From the NCBI GenBank assembly GCA_020248405.1, contig JADCHQ010000001.1, positions 1 through 64,000 of the forward strand: a stretch of DNA of 64,000 nt, read 5' to 3'. Every line of letters begins with the position of its first letter. The first letter of the stretch is position 1. The stretch comes from Rhodocyclaceae bacterium (GTDB lineage: Bacteria; Pseudomonadota; Gammaproteobacteria; Burkholderiales; Ga0077523). The notes under the pieces are model-generated. The model ran no database searches and was not told the DNA's origin. It worked only from the letters and a program-made list of their open reading frames with translations. The translations under genes were made by a program, and so were the position numbers. Below, one piece after another: positions 20,834 through 28,673 of the stretch.

Positions 20834-21283
20834 ATGCACCTGACTTCCTCTCATTGGTTTCGCCTCTTCGGACTCGCCTGCCTGGTGGCAGCCCTTGGCG
20901 CTTGTGCAGCCACTGGCAGCAAGGAAGCCGACACCAAGCCTGCTACATCGGCCACCGGATACCAGCCGGTTTCGGACTTGCCTATCCCCTCGGGTACCTC
21001 GATCAAGCCCGAGCGTTCACTGATTCTTGGTTCCGGCGATGCGTGGCTGGGCCGCATGTCCCTGGACGTGAAGCTCAATTCCACCCAGACCTTCGCCTTC
21101 TACCAGGAGCAGATGCCAGCCTATGGCTGGCAGGAAATCACGGCGGTGCAAGGCAAGAACGGCATCCTCACCTACATTCGCGGCGAGCGGGCGGCCACCG
21201 TGGAAGTGGAGCCCGGCACGCTGGGTGGGTCCGCTGTGTCCATCACCGTCAGCCCGCGCAAGCAGCAGCCGACTTCCAAGTAA
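20834..21283 (+). CDS. Small lipoprotein of unknown function
   Basis: 149 residues. Signal peptide with lipobox (LFGLACLVAALGAC), a short Lys/Thr/Ala linker, then a compact domain of about 110 residues. That domain includes LPIPSGTSIKPERSLILGSG, MSLDVKLNSTQTFAFYQEQM, PAYGWQEITAVQGKNGILTY and ends with VSITVSPRKQQ. The amphipathic pattern, with a helix followed by strands after the GW, resembles small outer-membrane lipoproteins with one folded domain, but I cannot name a family. A GGAG site lies about 10 nt before ATG 20834. The VOC-family gene begins 28 bp downstream and may share the transcript. Confidence 0.75.
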   Translation: MHLTSSHWFRLFGLACLVAALGACAATGSKEADTKPATSATGYQPVSDLPIPSGTSIKPERSLILGSGDAWLGRMSLDVKLNSTQTFAFYQEQMPAYGWQEITAVQGKNGILTYIRGERAATVEVEPGTLGGSAVSITVSPRKQQPTSK

Positions 21284-21311
21284 CGAGCATTACGGCGTGG
21301 CCCTCCTGGGA

Positions 21312-21683
21312 ATGAACCACTTCACGGTGCTCACCGCCGATCTGAGGCGTTGCCTGGAGTTCTATGTGGGTGTGCTTGGCCTTTCCGAAGGACCACGCCC
21401 GGATCTGGGGTTTCCAGGAGCATGGCTCTACGCAGGCACGACCCCTGTCCTGCATGTGATTGCGGGACGGCCCCTGCCATCCGACCCGCGGGGAGTGCTC
21501 GATCATATGGCTTTCACGGCCAATGACCTTGCGGGCACCACGGCGCGTCTCGATGCGGCGGGCGTGAGCTTCGATCTCCGCCGCCAGAATGCGTCGGCCA
21601 CGTGGCAGCTGTTCTGTTTCGACCCGGACGGCGCCCGGGTCGAACTGGACTTCGACGCTTCGGAATCGATCACCGCTTCCTGA
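21312..21683 (+). CDS. VOC-family (glyoxalase/dioxygenase-like) protein
   Basis: 123 residues from ATG 21312, where the domain begins (MNHFTVLTADLRRCLEFYVG). The single VOC domain shows metal-site candidates: His3 in MNHFTV, His in VLDHMAF and Glu in ARVELDFD. Substrate pocket phrases include GLSEGPRPDLGFPGAWLY and FCFDPDGARVEL. Members include glyoxalase I and ring-cleaving dioxygenases; this small single-domain form is usually of unknown substrate. The upstream reading frame is open but not domain-like, so I rejected the longer start. Confidence 0.8.
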   Translation: MNHFTVLTADLRRCLEFYVGVLGLSEGPRPDLGFPGAWLYAGTTPVLHVIAGRPLPSDPRGVLDHMAFTANDLAGTTARLDAAGVSFDLRRQNASATWQLFCFDPDGARVELDFDASESITAS

Positions 21684-21716
21684 AGACCCCAGTAGCCCGC
21701 CAACCCGGGAAGCCCC

Positions 21717-22061
21717 TCAAGACTCTGCCTCGCGCATGCAACGCTCGAAGACGGCATCGCCGAACAACTCGAGCGGAAAGGCCTCGCCATGGCGCGCCCG
21801 GGCTTCCGCCCACGCTGCATAGCCTTCGTCGAGTAGCCGGTTCACGAAGGCAACTTCGTTTGCGCTTTCGTCACCGTGCCAGTGAATCTTCACCTGGGCA
21901 CGGGGCGTCCCCTTGCTGGAATAGTGCGCGGCCAGCACCTGCATGCGTGCGCTGTAGGCGCAGCGGTCCGCCCGGCTCATCTCACTGACCCGATCGGCAC
22001 GAACGTCGCCGGCGGAGACGACAAGAAAGCACGCGGCGACCGCGCCATAAGAACGTTTCAT
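21717..22061 (-). CDS. Small exported hypothetical protein
   Basis: 114 residues from ATG 22061, supported by GGGAG about 8 nt upstream and a signal peptide (MKRSYGAVAACFLVVSAGDVRA). The mature part is helical and has two Cys (SRADRCAYSARM and FERCMREAES), which could form a disulfide. Other phrases are YSSKGTPRAQVKIHWHGDE and NRLLDEGYAAWAEARARHGE. It belongs to a type of short periplasmic protein often seen in betaproteobacteria, with no known function. Convergent with the VOC gene, 33 bp between stops. Confidence 0.7.
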   Translation of the reverse strand: MKRSYGAVAACFLVVSAGDVRADRVSEMSRADRCAYSARMQVLAAHYSSKGTPRAQVKIHWHGDESANEVAFVNRLLDEGYAAWAEARARHGEAFPLELFGDAVFERCMREAES

Positions 22062-22244
22062 GAAAGGCTCCCGAAGGAAGTCTGTGCCGACGGCTACCCC
22101 TTTATCGGACATGCGAGTGTAGCGTGCCTTGCCCGCCGGGATCGGGACCACGAGCGCCATTGGTAAGCACCTGGGCCGATGGCTCCCAAAATACCCAAGA
22201 CGGGGGCGCTTCGGCCGGAAAAAAGCCAGCCAGCTTCACTACAA

Positions 22245-22446
22245 AGTTATCAAGAATTACCGACGCAAGCCCCCCATCCCACCATGCGTTCGTCACACAC
22301 TAGAAAGATACATATAACTAACTGTTTTATATGATTGTTTTCGTTGCCCGTTTTGCGAGCAGTCCAGCCGAAAACAAGCCGCTACAAGAACTTAGTTCAG
22401 TTTTCCGATGACTTTTCCACATCGTTATCCACAGTTTCTGTGGATG
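22245..22446. other. Low-GC patch with DnaA-box-like sites and an inverted repeat
   Basis: The stretch around 22250-22340 is AT-rich against a GC-rich background. Just to its right are TTTTCCACA (22413-22421) and TTATCCACA (22425-22433), the latter a perfect consensus DnaA box. The second overlaps a perfect 8-bp inverted repeat, ATCCACAG at 22427-22434 and CTGTGGAT at 22438-22445, with a TTT spacer. No replication gene is nearby, so this is not evidently the chromosome origin. No T-run follows the hairpin, so it is not an obvious terminator. Confidence 0.5.
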
Positions 22447-22474
22447 CGCGGGCCCGTCTGCAAAACGATAGCAA

Positions 22475-22891
22475 TCAGGCGTCCAGGTCAGGGGAGCAAT
22501 CGCATAATCCAATGAAACCAACCCAACTCCACGTGGTGGCACGGGGAGGATCAGCGTCAAGGTCCATATCCCAGTGCTGGCGGCCGTGAAAGGGGCCCAC
22601 TGCCTGGGTTTCTCCCTTGCAATTCCTGGCCCATCCCGTTGCCGGTGCACGCGCAGCACGCTCAGCCCTCTCCTTCCGCACAACCAGCGCACGGGAATAG
22701 GCCTGCTGAGCGTCATGCACTGCGTCGTCGCCAATGCCGTTACCCACCACCCATTCGAAGTGCAACTCAGACACTGGCGGACACCCCTGCACCGCAGCCA
22801 TGAGCTGAGCAATCCCGGTACTGCGCTCCTTACGATTCTTTTTCTTGCCACCGTCTTCCTCGGTGGCTTTGCGGTCCGACTTTCTGCCCAT
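22475..22891 (-). CDS. Hypothetical 138-residue charged protein
   Basis: ATG 22891 follows GGGAGACAAAA, a good ribosome binding site. The N-terminus is highly charged (MGRKSDRKATEEDGGKKKNR), followed by a helical part (STGIAQLMAAVQGCPPVSEL, GNGIGDDAVHDAQQAYSRAL) and a Trp-rich tail (RQHWDMDLDADPP, TTWSWVGFIGLCDC). No signal peptide or membrane segment. Codon use looks coding, though GC is below its neighbours, which hints at transferred or fast-evolving sequence. No family recognised. Confidence 0.5.
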   Translation of the reverse strand: MGRKSDRKATEEDGGKKKNRKERSTGIAQLMAAVQGCPPVSELHFEWVVGNGIGDDAVHDAQQAYSRALVVRKERAERAARAPATGWARNCKGETQAVGPFHGRQHWDMDLDADPPRATTWSWVGFIGLCDCSPDLDA

Positions 22892-23170
22892 TTTGTCTCC
22901 CAGATAGGCTCACGCCGCTGCACGATCCGCGAGGGCCAATCCGCCCATCAGGCGCCCGCATTGGATTGCACAGGCAAGGCCTCAACCACCGGATCCGGCC
23001 AACACTATCAATGGTCGGTCTGTCACGCATCCCTGAGTGGCCGACCAACACAACAGGGTCGCCACCAGCAGCAGCCGGAGTGTATCGCAGCCCCTCACGT
23101 GGGAACTTTTCACTGGTCAGCGCTCTCGCAGGTGCACTTCAAACCCTGTTTCGTTTCGAGGTTACCTTCC

Positions 23171-23713
23171 ATGTGGTCAATTCTCCGCGCAGCCCTGGCT
23201 GGTCTTCTATACGCCGCTCCCCTGGCGGCCTCCGCAGGATGCCCCGCCCTGCTCAACCATCAGTTCAAGGGCCTGGACGGCAAACCCCTTGACCTGTGCC
23301 AGTTCGAAGGCAAGGCTGTTCTAGTGGTGAATACAGCCAGCCGGTGCGGCTTCACACCCCAGTTCGAGAAACTGGAGGGGTTGTATCGCCAGTATCGAGA
23401 CAAGGGTCTCGTGGTAGTCGGATTCCCGTCGAACGATTTCCGTCAGGAACTGCAAAGCAACGCCGAGGTTGGTGATTTTTGCCGTAGTACCTATGGCGTG
23501 CAGTTTCCCATGGTGGAAAAGACTTCGGTGACGGGTGACGGTGCCAACCCCTTCTTCAAGCAACTGGCCACCTCCGCCAATGAAGCACCGCGCTGGAACT
23601 TTCACAAATATCTGATTGCCCCGGATGGCCGCACGGTGCATAGCTTCCAAAGCCAGGTGGAACCCGACGCACCGAACGTAATGGCCAAGCTTCAACCCAT
23701 GCTTCGCAAGTAG
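23171..23713 (+). CDS. Exported glutathione peroxidase-family protein (Cys type)
   Basis: 180 residues from ATG 23171. A signal peptide (AALAGLLYAAPLAASAGC) precedes the GPx fold, so it acts in the periplasm or as a lipoprotein (Cys follows the Ala-Gly). Catalytic Cys is in VNTASRCGFTPQ, where many animal enzymes have selenocysteine. Other signatures are VVGFPSNDF, PFFKQLATSANEAPRWNFHK with the catalytic Trp region, and KYLIAPDGR. It reduces hydroperoxides, more likely with thioredoxin-type than glutathione donors in bacteria. The 279 bp upstream (22892-23170) shows no other gene or clear signal. Confidence 0.88.
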   Translation: MWSILRAALAGLLYAAPLAASAGCPALLNHQFKGLDGKPLDLCQFEGKAVLVVNTASRCGFTPQFEKLEGLYRQYRDKGLVVVGFPSNDFRQELQSNAEVGDFCRSTYGVQFPMVEKTSVTGDGANPFFKQLATSANEAPRWNFHKYLIAPDGRTVHSFQSQVEPDAPNVMAKLQPMLRK

Positions 23714-23834
23714 CGCAAGCAAGCGCAATCCCCATGATGTGCCCGGTCGCTTTAATCGCGCGCCGCAGGCGAGGGGCTAAACCGGTGGATCCACCACGCC
23801 GGCGATGCCGGCGGCAACTATGGAGCAGTCCATC

Positions 23835-23978
23835 ATGACCAAGCGGGAACTGAAAGAACAGAACGAAGCGCTGCGCAACCTCCTTCTGGAGATACGCGAC
23901 ATGATCGATTCTGAACTCGAGGCCATCGACGAGATGGAGGACGACGAAGACGAGGAAGAAGAGGAAGATGAAGAGTAA
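23835..23978 (+). CDS. Candidate 47-residue acidic protein
   Basis: ATG 23835 follows a GGAG at about 10 nt. The peptide starts MTKRELKEQNEALRNLLLE, a predicted amphipathic helix with heptad-like leucines, then runs IRDMIDSELEAIDEMEDD and ends in an almost pure Asp/Glu tail of about 14 residues. This pattern suits a small coiled-coil or nucleic-acid-mimic protein, but nothing shows its function. An opposite-strand frame here reads as a long Ser run and is a shadow. It is 121 bp after the peroxidase gene. Confidence 0.55.
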   Translation: MTKRELKEQNEALRNLLLEIRDMIDSELEAIDEMEDDEDEEEEEDEE

Positions 23979-24132
23979 CTGACCTTCTCGCGTGCGACAG
24001 TGATCGCTGCAGCTGCCCTGACACCGTCGCGCCCACGTACATCGTAAGGTGAGTCCTGTATCACGGCGTGGCTTTGAGCGCTAACGCCGCAAAACACGGA
24101 TGACTCCCTGGCTGGCACCAGAAGCCACGCTA

Positions 24133-24208
24133 TGGCGTCCCCACGGGGATTCGAACCCCGGTTACCGCCGTGAAAGGGCGATGTCCTAGGCCTCTAGACG
24201 ATGGGGAC
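24133..24208 (-). tRNA. tRNA-Glu (anticodon TTC)
   Basis: 76 nt including encoded CCA. Acceptor GTCCCCA pairs with TGGGGAC; the anticodon loop reads CTTTCAC with TTC; the T-loop GGTTCGAATCC is standard. It lies 58 nt after tRNA-Ala on the same strand, downstream of gltX, whose product charges this tRNA. Confidence 0.97.
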
Positions 24209-24266
24209 CCGGTGAAGCCGGGCTAGGCCGGTACAGCAAGATTTTCGTTCCGTGCACCGGAGATGG

Positions 24267-24342
<76 letters not shown>

Positions 24343-24360
24343 GCCGGAACGAAGGCGCGG

Positions 24361-24389
24361 ATTATAGGTATCGACATGGGCCCTTGCAA
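24361..24389 (-). promoter_or_regulatory. Sigma-70 promoter of the tRNA-Ala/tRNA-Glu unit
   Basis: On the minus strand TTGCAA, a 17-bp spacer and a perfect TATAAT (24366-24361). The -10 lies 19 nt before the first base of tRNA-Ala, as expected for a stable RNA promoter. It sits in the 75 bp between gltX and the tRNAs. Confidence 0.75.
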
Positions 24390-24417
24390 CAGCCGCGACA
24401 CTTCGGCGTGTCAGCCG

Positions 24418-25848
24418 CTAATCCGGCAACCGGGGCCGTTCGGCGTCCATGCGCGCCAGGGTCTCTTCCCGGCCGAGCACCTCCAGCACAGCATCGATAG
24501 CCGGCGTCTGGGCTTCGCCGGTGACGATCACTCGCAAGGGCATGGCCAGCCTTGGCATTTTCAGTCCGTGAGCAGCCACGACTTGCTTGAGGCTTTCCTG
24601 GATGGTCACTCGATTCCAGTCGATGTGGGCAAACCGGTTGCGTAGTTCATCCATGGCGCGCCCCAAACCGACCATGTAGTGCTGCTCACGCAGTGCCGCA
24701 GAAGGTTCGAGGCGCCGGTAGAAATACACCGCTGCGTCAGCCAGTTCCTCCACGGTGTTGACCCGCTCCTTGAGCAGCGCCGCCACCTTCTCCGCCAGTG
24801 GCCCCCGGTCAGGGTCGCAGCCCGTCTTTTCGAGAAACGGACGCATCAGGGCCACCAACCGCGCGTCGCCGGCTCCCTTCAGATACTGCGCATTGAGCCA
24901 CAGAAGCTTCTCCGCATTGAAGCGTGCTGGACTGCGAGAGATATGGCGAAGATCAAACCACTCCACAAACTGCTTCATGGAGAAGATCTCTTCGTCGCCG
25001 TGCGACCAGCCCAGGCGCGAGAGGAAATTGTTCAGCGCCTCGGGCAGATAGCCATTGTCCAGGTACTGCATCACACTCACCGCGCCGTGGCGCTTGGACA
25101 GGCGTTCGCCGTCCTCGCCAAGGATCATGGGTACGTGGCCGAAGCTGGGAAGCGGTGCACCGAGTGCCCGGTACATGTTGATCTGGCGGGGGGTGTTATT
25201 CACATGATCATCTCCCCGGATCACGTGGGTGATGTTCATGTCCCAGTCGTCCACCACCACGCCGAAGTTATAGGTGGGCACGCCATCGGCACGCATGATG
25301 ACCAGGTCGTCCAGTTCCTCGTTGGCGAAGCTGATGGGGCCCTTGACAAGGTCGTCCCAGGTAACCACTCCGTCATCGGGGTTGCGGAAGCGGATCACCG
25401 GCCGCACTCCCGTCGGCGGGGTTCGGCCCTTCGCATTCTCTGGCCTCCAGCGGCCGTCGTAGCGCGGCTTGTCGCCCCGGGCGCGTTGCTGCTCCCGCAT
25501 GGCGTCCAGTTCGTCCTTCGAGGCATAACACGGGTAGGCCTTGCCCTCGGCTACCAGCCGCTCGCATACCTCCCGGTAGCGATCGAGCCGCTGCATCTGG
25601 TAGAACGGACCCTCGTCGTAGTCGATGTTCAGCCACTCCATGGCATCCAGAATGGCCTGAGTGGAAGCGGCGGTGGAGCGCTCGGTATCGGTGTCCTCGA
25701 TACGCAAAACGAACGTGCCGCCATTTTTCCGGGCGTAGGCCCAGGAGAACAGCGCGGTGCGCGCGCCGCCGATATGCAAAAAGCCCGTGGGACTGGGCGC
25801 GAAGCGGGTGCGAACAGGAGAAGGGGGGGCGGCCACGGCGCAGATCAT
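24418..25848 (-). CDS. gltX: Glutamyl-tRNA synthetase
   Basis: 476 residues, normal for bacterial GluRS. It charges tRNA-Glu with glutamate in the cytoplasm. The class I signatures are present: [17 protein letters not shown] (HIGH motif) and [15 protein letters not shown] (KMSKS-like). Other features are [43 protein letters not shown] and the C-terminal anticodon-binding helical domain. Direct proximity to tRNA-Glu is notable but not unique. The start at ATG 25848 has a weak ribosome site, and a GTG four codons later (in CAVAAP) is an alternative. Confidence 0.97.
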   Translation of the reverse strand: MICAVAAPPSPVRTRFAPSPTGFLHIGGARTALFSWAYARKNGGTFVLRIEDTDTERSTAASTQAILDAMEWLNIDYDEGPFYQMQRLDRYREVCERLVAEGKAYPCYASKDELDAMREQQRARGDKPRYDGRWRPENAKGRTPPTGVRPVIRFRNPDDGVVTWDDLVKGPISFANEELDDLVIMRADGVPTYNFGVVVDDWDMNITHVIRGDDHVNNTPRQINMYRALGAPLPSFGHVPMILGEDGERLSKRHGAVSVMQYLDNGYLPEALNNFLSRLGWSHGDEEIFSMKQFVEWFDLRHISRSPARFNAEKLLWLNAQYLKGAGDARLVALMRPFLEKTGCDPDRGPLAEKVAALLKERVNTVEELADAAVYFYRRLEPSAALREQHYMVGLGRAMDELRNRFAHIDWNRVTIQESLKQVVAAHGLKMPRLAMPLRVIVTGEAQTPAIDAVLEVLGREETLARMDAERPRLPD

Positions 25849-25891
25849 CCGGCAGGAAAAGCCCGCGATTCTACCCGCCCCCAGTGGGGGT

Positions 25892-25921
25892 TTGACCCCG
25901 TTTGGCGGGCTGTGGTGTAAT
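25892..25921 (+). promoter_or_regulatory. Sigma-70 promoter of tRNA-Val(CAC)
   Basis: TTGACC at 25892-25897 and TGTAAT at 25916-25921 with an 18-bp spacer, 18 nt before the tRNA 5' end. It lies in the divergent gap between gltX and the tRNA. Confidence 0.6.
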
Positions 25922-25939
25922 CCGCCCCCGCTGAACGGC

Positions 25940-26014
25940 GGGCGGTTAGCTCAGCGGTAGAGCACTGCCTTCACACGGCAGGGGTCACTGGTTCGATCCC
26001 AGTACCGCCCACCA
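25940..26014 (+). tRNA. tRNA-Val (anticodon CAC)
   Basis: 75 nt with encoded CCA. Acceptor GGGCGGT pairs with ACCGCCC; the anticodon stem CTGCC/GGCAG closes a loop TTCACAC with CAC central; T-arm CTGGTTCGATCCCAG. The ABC transporter gene starts only 42 bp downstream. Confidence 0.96.
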
Positions 26015-26056
26015 GCGTCATCCGCGCCCCGGCCGCCTTCCCATAGAATCCGGGCC

Positions 26057-26821
26057 GTGATCCCCGCCCAGGCAGATTCGCAGGCTCCGCTGGTTTCCCT
26101 GTCCGGCGTCTCGCTCACCTACCCCAATGGCGTGCGCGCCCTGGCGCCGGCGAGCCTGTCGGTGCGCGCGGGCGAATTCGTTTCCGTCATCGGTCCCTCG
26201 GGCTGCGGCAAGAGCACGCTGCTTCGCCTGGCAGCCGGGCTTCTGCTTCCCGCCGAAGGTGCCGTAGCGAGGTCCCCTGGCTGCCGCCCCGCTTTCGTTT
26301 TCCAGAGCCCAACGCTCATGCCCTGGGCGAGCGTGTCGCGCAACGTCGCTCTGCCCTTGGAGCTCGAAAAAGTGCCCATGGCCGAGGTGCGCAAACGCGT
26401 CGAGGAGGCGCTCCACCGGGTGGGTCTCTCCGAGTTCGGCGACGCCCTTCCACGCGAACTCTCAGGCGGCATGCAGATGCGCGCCTCCATCGCCCGGGCG
26501 CTGGTGACGCAGCCTCGCCTGCTGCTTATGGACGAGCCCTTCGGCGCGCTCGACGAAATCACCCGCGCGCGGCTCGACCGCGAACTGCTGAGGCTGTGGC
26601 ACGCGCGCACCCTAGGGGTGCTGTTCGTGACGCACAGCCTCTACGAGGCGGTGTTCCTGTCCACGCGCATCCTCGTGATGTCGCCGCGCCCCGGGCGCAT
26701 CGCCGCTGAACTGGTCGTCGACGAACCCGCGCCGCGTGAGGAAGATTTTCGCGTGAGCCCGCGCTTTGCTCGGCTCTGCGCGCACCTGCAGGACGAGATG
26801 ACCCGCGCCGGGGCCGAATGA
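26057..26821 (+). CDS. ABC transporter ATPase, nitrate/taurine/HMP type
   Basis: 254 residues from GTG 26057. ATPase of the SsuB/TauB/ThiZ group. Walker A is GPSGCGKSTLLRL; the Q-loop is FVFQSPTLMPWASV; the signature is ELSGGMQMRASIARAL; Walker B is LLLMDEPFGALDE; and the H-loop is FVTHSLYEAVFLS. It powers the permease encoded by the next gene, with which it overlaps by four bases (ATGA), and the binding protein after that. Substrate is discussed at the binding protein. Confidence 0.92.
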   Translation: MIPAQADSQAPLVSLSGVSLTYPNGVRALAPASLSVRAGEFVSVIGPSGCGKSTLLRLAAGLLLPAEGAVARSPGCRPAFVFQSPTLMPWASVSRNVALPLELEKVPMAEVRKRVEEALHRVGLSEFGDALPRELSGGMQMRASIARALVTQPRLLLMDEPFGALDEITRARLDRELLRLWHARTLGVLFVTHSLYEAVFLSTRILVMSPRPGRIAAELVVDEPAPREEDFRVSPRFARLCAHLQDEMTRAGAE

Positions 26822-27594
26822 ACGGCAGGCCCGCAGCGCTGATCGCGCCGGCCCTGGTGGGGCTTGCCGTGCTCGGGCTGTGGCAGAGCGCGGTGACCCT
26901 GTTCGAGGTTCCGCCCTGGCTCGTGCCGGGGCCTGTGCTCGTGGCGCGCACGCTGGTCGCGGACGCGGGATTGCTCCTGGGTGCGCTGGCCGTGACCCTC
27001 GCCATCGCGCTGGCCGCCCTTGCCTGCGCAGTGGCGCTGGGCGTGGCGCTCGCGTTCCTGTTCGTGCAGAGCCGCGCCATCGAAGCGAGCCTGCTGCCCT
27101 ACGCGGTGCTGCTGCAGGTCACGCCCATCGTGGCCATTGCCCCGCTCATCATCATCTGGGTGCGCGAACCGCTACCGGCGCTGGTGATCTGCGCCACCAT
27201 CGTGGCGCTGTTTCCCATGGTGTCCAACACCACGCTCGGGCTCAAGAGCGTGGATCCGGGCCTGCTCGACTTGTTCCGCCTGCATGGAGCCACGCGCTGG
27301 CAAGTGCTGACGCGCCTGCGCGTGCCCTCGGCGCTACCCTACTTCTTCGCCGGGCTGCGGGTCTCCAGCGGCCTGGCCCTGATCGGCGCGGTGGTGGCGG
27401 AGTTCGTGGCCGGCACGGGAGGCACCGCCTCGGGGCTCGCCTACCAGATTCTCATGGCCGGGCTGCAACTCAACATTCCGCGGCTGTTCGCGGCGCTGGT
27501 GCTGATCACTGCCACGGGGGTGGCTCTATACGGACTGACCAGCCTGGCGGCGTGGCTGGCGCTTCGCCGGTGGCACGAAAGCGCGCGGGGCTGA
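26818..27594 (+). CDS. ABC transporter permease, BPD type
   Basis: 258 residues with about six membrane segments, beginning with LIAPALVGLAVLGLWQSAV. The coupling EAA loop is visible at FRLHGATRWQVLTRLRVPSA. It forms the inner-membrane channel with the preceding ATPase, and starts inside the ATPase stop codon, so translation is coupled. The C-terminal segment reads GLTSLAAWLALRRWHESARG. The 92-bp gap to the binding protein contains no other gene. Confidence 0.92.
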   Translation: MNGRPAALIAPALVGLAVLGLWQSAVTLFEVPPWLVPGPVLVARTLVADAGLLLGALAVTLAIALAALACAVALGVALAFLFVQSRAIEASLLPYAVLLQVTPIVAIAPLIIIWVREPLPALVICATIVALFPMVSNTTLGLKSVDPGLLDLFRLHGATRWQVLTRLRVPSALPYFFAGLRVSSGLALIGAVVAEFVAGTGGTASGLAYQILMAGLQLNIPRLFAALVLITATGVALYGLTSLAAWLALRRWHESARG

Positions 27595-27686
27595 CTACGC
27601 GACAGCCCTCGGCGCCAGCTGCACCGCACACGCCCGGTGCGCCTGGCTGACCTAAAATCGAACGCCGTCCCCGGAGACCTGCCGCC

Positions 27687-28673
27687 ATGTTCCCCACTGC
27701 CCGTTTAGCGAGCGCCCTGCTCGCCGTTATCGCTTTGCTCGCCGCTGGCTCCACCCGCGCCCAGGCACCCGAGAAGTTCGTGTTCATCACCAACTGGCTC
27801 GCGCAGGCCGAGCATGGCGGCTTCTACCAGGCGCTGGCCGAAGGGACCTACCGCAAACACGGCCTTGACGCGGAAATCCGCATGGGCGGGCCTCAGGTCA
27901 ACGTCCTGCAACTGCTGCTGGCCGGGCGCGCCGACGCGGTGATGGGTTACGACCTGCAAACCATCAGCGCGGTGGAAAACGGCCTGCCGGTGGTGACCAT
28001 CGGCGCCACCTTCCAGAAAGACCCGGCGGCACTCATTGCCCACCCCGACGTGCAACGCATCGAAGACCTTAAAACCCGCACGCTTCTCATCGGGCAGGCG
28101 AGTGAAACCACCTTCTGGCCGTGGCTCAAGGCCAAGTATGGCTTCAGCGACGCGCAGAAGCGACCCTACGCCTTCAACGTCCAGCAGTTCCTGGTGGACC
28201 GCAATGTGGCCCAGCAGGGCTACGCCACTTCCGAGCCCTTTGCCATCGAGCGCGGTGGGGTGAAACCCATGGTGTTCCTGCTCGCGGACCTGGGCTATCC
28301 ACCCTATGCCCAGACCATAGTCACCACCCGGGCCGTGCTGGAGAAGCGCCGCGACGCGCTCACCCGCTTCCTGCGGGCCACAGCTGAGGGCTGGAAAAGT
28401 TATCTCGCCAACCCGGCGCCCGGCAACGCATTGGTGCGCAAAGCCAACCCGGAGATGGACGAGGCCATGCTCGCCTACGGAGTGGCGCGCATGAAGTCCT
28501 TCTCCCTGGTCACGGGTGGTGAGGCCGCCAGCCGCGGCATCCTGGCCATGACCGATGCCCGCTGGAAGCAGACCTGGGCCTTCATGTCCTCGGCAGGGCT
28601 GGCGAAGCCGGGCACGGACTGGAGCAAGGCCTATACGCTCGAGCTATTGGATTCGGTGCGCGTGCTGCCCTGA
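27687..28673 (+). CDS. NMT1/THI5-like periplasmic binding protein of the ABC importer
   Basis: 328 residues with a signal peptide (LLAVIALLAAGSTRAQA). The domain begins EKFVFITNWLAQAEHGGFYQ, the phrase common to ThiY-like proteins that bind thiamine pyrimidine precursors, and continues KHGLDAEIRMGGPQVN, VMGYDLQTISAVENG, IGQASETTFWPWLK and QQGYATSEPFAIERGG. Related proteins bind riboflavin precursors, nitrate or sulfonates, so the substrate is open. No TPP riboswitch was seen before the operon, which weakens a thiamine role. The 3' end overlaps the convergent dnaQ gene by 43 bp. Confidence 0.85.
   Translation: MFPTARLASALLAVIALLAAGSTRAQAPEKFVFITNWLAQAEHGGFYQALAEGTYRKHGLDAEIRMGGPQVNVLQLLLAGRADAVMGYDLQTISAVENGLPVVTIGATFQKDPAALIAHPDVQRIEDLKTRTLLIGQASETTFWPWLKAKYGFSDAQKRPYAFNVQQFLVDRNVAQQGYATSEPFAIERGGVKPMVFLLADLGYPPYAQTIVTTRAVLEKRRDALTRFLRATAEGWKSYLANPAPGNALVRKANPEMDEAMLAYGVARMKSFSLVTGGEAASRGILAMTDARWKQTWAFMSSAGLAKPGTDWSKAYTLELLDSVRVLP

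Noticed and set aside
22400-22446. Chromosome replication origin
   Set aside because: Only two good boxes, and no dnaA, dnaN, gidA or parAB genes nearby; kept only as a DnaA-box-like cluster.
23777-24118. Minus-strand frame with a long Ser run
   Set aside because: It is the complement of the Asp/Glu codon run of the acidic small ORF.
24066-24130. 9-bp inverted repeat GCGTGGCTT/AAGCCACGC after tRNA-Glu
   Set aside because: The arms are about 47 nt apart with no T-run or conserved structure, so I could not assign a role.
26015-26056. TPP riboswitch before the THI5-like importer
   Set aside because: Only 42 bp separate the tRNA and the first gene, too short for a riboswitch, and no THI box sequence is present.
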